The translations under genes were made by a program, and so were the position numbers. From positions 1 to 15,822 of the forward strand of contig CALMAP010000378.1 of NCBI GenBank assembly GCA_937859825.1: 15,822 nucleotides of DNA, in the 5' to 3' direction. This DNA comes from an uncultured Terriglobus sp. (GTDB lineage Bacteria; Acidobacteriota; Terriglobia; Terriglobales; Acidobacteriaceae). Position 1 is the stretch's first letter. Each line of letters opens with the position of its first letter. Below are positions 13,614 to 15,822 of the stretch, in pieces. The notes under the pieces were generated by a model, which had not been told where the DNA came from, made no database searches, and saw only the letters and a list, made by a program, of their open reading frames with translations.

Positions 13614-15822
13614 CGCTGAAGGGTGCCCAGTAAAAGGGGTGTTCGTACCCGGGCTTGCGGCGTAGTGACAGCGCGGCTGTACGCAAGGCTGCCGCATCGC
13701 TCACTCCGCTTCGCCGATAACGATGAAACGCAATCATCAGATCGCTCGTGCTGTCGGACTGCACCTTCCATTGACTCACCACGACCGCGGGCACGCCGGA
13801 TACAAAGCAAGCCCAACTCAGGCCGATCACGCCCTCGCCGGGTGCATCCTCGCCGCGTGCCGTAGCGCAGGCAGAAAGCACAGCCAGTTCCGCATGCAAA
13901 TCAAGCCGCAGCAGCTCCCAGGTTTCGAGCAGTCCGTCTTCCTGGCTGCCCTTCGGTTCCGCAGCCAGCAGCAAGTTGGAATAAAGTGGCGAGTTGTCAT
14001 CCAAAGTGGCGTGCGTCACCAGGTGAATAATGCGTGCCTGGGGCGCGTCCTGCTTGAAGAGGCTCTCCCTTGCCTGAGTGCCTGTGTACACTTCGCTGCC
14101 CGCCCTGCCGTAAATCTGCTGCAGCTCTTTCACCTCGTGTTCAGCGGAGGGCAACGGGGCGTAACCCATACCGCGGTAGACGGCAGTGACGCGTTCGCGG
14201 ATCTCCTTCCGGGGAACCGGATTTGCCATCGCGAAAAATTCCAGAGGCGCTGAAGCAGCATGCCGCTGCTGCCGCAACTCGCGCATCGCACGTATGGCCG
14301 TTGCCGAAGGCGAGTAACAGACCGTGTGGCGATCAATCAGCAGACCGCCCTCCGGTGACGGCAAGGCATAGAAAGGCACATCCCAAAGTGGTCCGTCCGG
14401 CACGATTACAAGAAAGTTCCTGCCTTCAATCAGAGCGGCGATTGGCCCGAGCAGCTTATGCGAAAGCTTATCGGCTGTTCCGCGAAATGCCGGTGACCGG
14501 TCCTCCATAGCTTTTTGAAGTGCCTGCACCTCAGTGGTAAGGTCCTGCCTGGAAACAGCCGTATCAACCAGCTTTGCTACAGGATCGCCTCCGGCCTTTG
14601 CGGGAGCGATCACGATAGCGTAAAGCTTATCGTCGGTGACGGTAAATTCGATCAGCACGCCATTCGCGGGCAGTGTTTTTGCGGCTTCTTCAATCGAAAT
14701 GGGAGGCACCTGCGCCGATCGTGCATAAGAACCGGGATGGCGCGCAAATATCTTTGCTTCGAAGTCGCTGTACTCCAGTCGCGCCTTGTCCAGCGCGGAC
14801 ACATGATCGCGCTGCACGGATGCGCTCTGTTTGGACGCTCTCCGGTCTATCTGGACCGTTGTGTTTAGCAAGGCAATGCGAAGCCTCAATTCTTCATCCT
14901 GCTTAACTTCATCGCCCGTCATCTGCTTGCGCAGGCTCGTCCGCGCGCCCCGGAAGACGTCCAGCAGCACGCGCGCTTTTGCCCGTTCGGCGAAGCGGAA
15001 GGCGGTAGCCAGGTCCTGCTCTTTGGCCGCAATGTCAAGCATGTGTTGGTAGGGAGCCGTCTTGTTTGCAAGATATGTCTGACGCCCCGGCTCGGAACCA
15101 CCCACGTCCAGCCGTACTCGCTCAATTTCAGCGATGGCCGCCGTAAACTCCGCCTTGGCTTGTTGCAATTGATGAAGATGCAGGTAGCACTGGCCCGCCA
15201 CAACGCGTGCTCGCCAGACGATATCCCGCTCGCCAATCTGTTCCCCCAAGCCCTCAGACTTCCCGGCGATTTCAAGCGCGCTTTGTATGTTGCCCGCTTT
15301 GTAGTAGCCTTCTGCCATTTGTGCCAGCACTGCCGCCATATCTGATGTGGCGTTCATCTTTTCCAGACGGTCAACGCTCTGCTGAAAATAAGAAATGGCC
15401 TCGTTCGGCTTTCCCATCCAAGCGTAGGTGTCTGCGAAGTAGGTCAAAGCAAGAGCCGGTTCATACACGTATCCGGCCTTCTCGGCAAGGTCTTTGCCGG
15501 CTGTGAGTTCTTCGATTGCGGACGAAAAACGTCCCTCGTATTCCGCAATCCGACCTATACCAAGATGAGCAATTGCCTGAAGCCGCTCCGAGTGAATGTT
15601 GGTTGCAAGTTGTAAAGCATTGCGGAACTGAAGGTCGGCCTGTGCCTGGTTTCCTTCGTAGAAATAAACGTTTCCCATGTTCAGCAGAGCAGTGGCTTGT
15701 CCTTTGATATTGCCCGCCTTCACGTCTGAGGCATAACTGCGGTCCAGCATCGCCAAAGCATTTAGATAATCTCCCTGGCGTCCATAAACAATGCCAAGGT
15801 TGTTTAATGCGTCGGCGATCAG
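13594..15822 (-). CDS. TPR-CHAT caspase-like protease, 5' end beyond the right edge
   Basis: The frame is open from the right edge to a TGA at 13594-13596 (742 codons visible); the TPR-like start DALNNLGIVYGRQGDYLNAL shows that the N-terminus lies outside the window, so any start inside it is only apparent. The visible part begins with about six TPR units, then a helical linker, and ends in a CHAT domain (caspase HetF associated with TPRs). The catalytic dyad is present: His in HLVTHATLDD (codon 14013-14011) and Cys in VLSACATARGED (codon 13869-13867). Other typical segments are VPDGPLWDVPFYAL, LPSAEHEVKEL and the C-terminal HPFYWAPFSVIGAG. CHAT proteins are cysteine proteases of clan CD; known ones act in Craspase and in activating bacterial gasdermins. 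No signal peptide can be judged because the start is missing. It converges on the anti-sigma gene, so the two may be functionally linked without sharing a promoter. Substrate unknown. Confidence 0.93.
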   Translation of the reverse strand: MIADALNNLGIVYGRQGDYLNALAMLDRSYASDVKAGNIKGQATALLNMGNVYFYEGNQAQADLQFRNALQLATNIHSERLQAIAHLGIGRIAEYEGRFSSAIEELTAGKDLAEKAGYVYEPALALTYFADTYAWMGKPNEAISYFQQSVDRLEKMNATSDMAAVLAQMAEGYYKAGNIQSALEIAGKSEGLGEQIGERDIVWRARVVAGQCYLHLHQLQQAKAEFTAAIAEIERVRLDVGGSEPGRQTYLANKTAPYQHMLDIAAKEQDLATAFRFAERAKARVLLDVFRGARTSLRKQMTGDEVKQDEELRLRIALLNTTVQIDRRASKQSASVQRDHVSALDKARLEYSDFEAKIFARHPGSYARSAQVPPISIEEAAKTLPANGVLIEFTVTDDKLYAIVIAPAKAGGDPVAKLVDTAVSRQDLTTEVQALQKAMEDRSPAFRGTADKLSHKLLGPIAALIEGRNFLVIVPDGPLWDVPFYALPSPEGGLLIDRHTVCYSPSATAIRAMRELRQQRHAASAPLEFFAMANPVPRKEIRERVTAVYRGMGYAPLPSAEHEVKELQQIYGRAGSEVYTGTQARESLFKQDAPQARIIHLVTHATLDDNSPLYSNLLLAAEPKGSQEDGLLETWELLRLDLHAELAVLSACATARGEDAPGEGVIGLSWACFVSGVPAVVVSQWKVQSDSTSDLMIAFHRYRRSGVSDAAALRTAALSLRRKPGYEHPFYWAPFSVIGAGY

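Noticed and set aside
15750..15756. TTG or ATG near 15756 as the true start of the CHAT protein
   Set aside because: The same frame stays open to the right edge with clear TPR sequence and no ribosome-binding site here, so the gene starts outside the window.

Overview
The window looks like the chromosome of an Acidobacteriota species, most likely of the Terriglobia (Terriglobus/Granulicella/Edaphobacter type). This is inferred from protein style and not from a marker gene. The signs are moderately high GC, several secreted TPR proteins, a secreted GH38 alpha-mannosidase beside a LacI regulator, a sigma / zinc-finger anti-sigma / TPR-CHAT cluster, and an intergenic repeat starting TGTCATTCCGACCGGAG of a type I associate with this group. 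No RNA gene, CRISPR array or transposase was found.

Region 1 (1-5826) is a sugar-utilisation locus. A LacI-family regulator (4777-5826, +) is divergent from a minus-strand group: an alpha-mannosidase and, 34 bp later, a secreted TPR protein (190-1212). The mannosidase frame is cut by one in-frame TAG (4274-4276). The signal peptide and first part of the N-terminal domain (4274-4534) are thereby separated from the catalytic body (1247-4270). An identical 14-bp LacI-type operator, TGGAATCGTTTCCA, lies upstream of the mannosidase start (4553-4566) and again at 137-150. The second copy sits in front of a secreted protein whose first 30 codons (90 down to 1) run off the left edge. LacI, mannosidase, TPR protein and the left-edge protein therefore look like one regulon.

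Region 2 (5827-8046) holds an intergenic repeat copy, a second secreted TPR protein (5979-7169, -) and about 880 bp without a convincing gene. That stretch has small hairpins, two short reading-frame tails that could be gene debris, and a strong double hairpin ending the next operon.

Region 3 (8047-15822) is the most interesting part. On the minus strand lie a small secreted protein (10625-11143) and a lipoprotein with three fibronectin type III domains and a C-terminal beta-propeller-like half (8047-10521). Divergent from them is a translationally coupled pair: an unusually long ECF-like sigma factor (11278-12369) and a membrane anti-sigma-like protein with two zinc-finger motifs (12366-13613). 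Converging on that pair, and overlapping its end by 20 bp, is a TPR-CHAT caspase-like protease with its His/Cys dyad present (13594 to beyond the right edge). A TPR-CHAT protease next to a sigma/anti-sigma pair recalls Craspase (type III-E CRISPR), where TPR-CHAT Csx29 cleaves a sigma-inhibitory partner. Here there is no CRISPR, so a stand-alone protease-sigma signalling module with secreted output proteins is a reasonable but unproven hypothesis.
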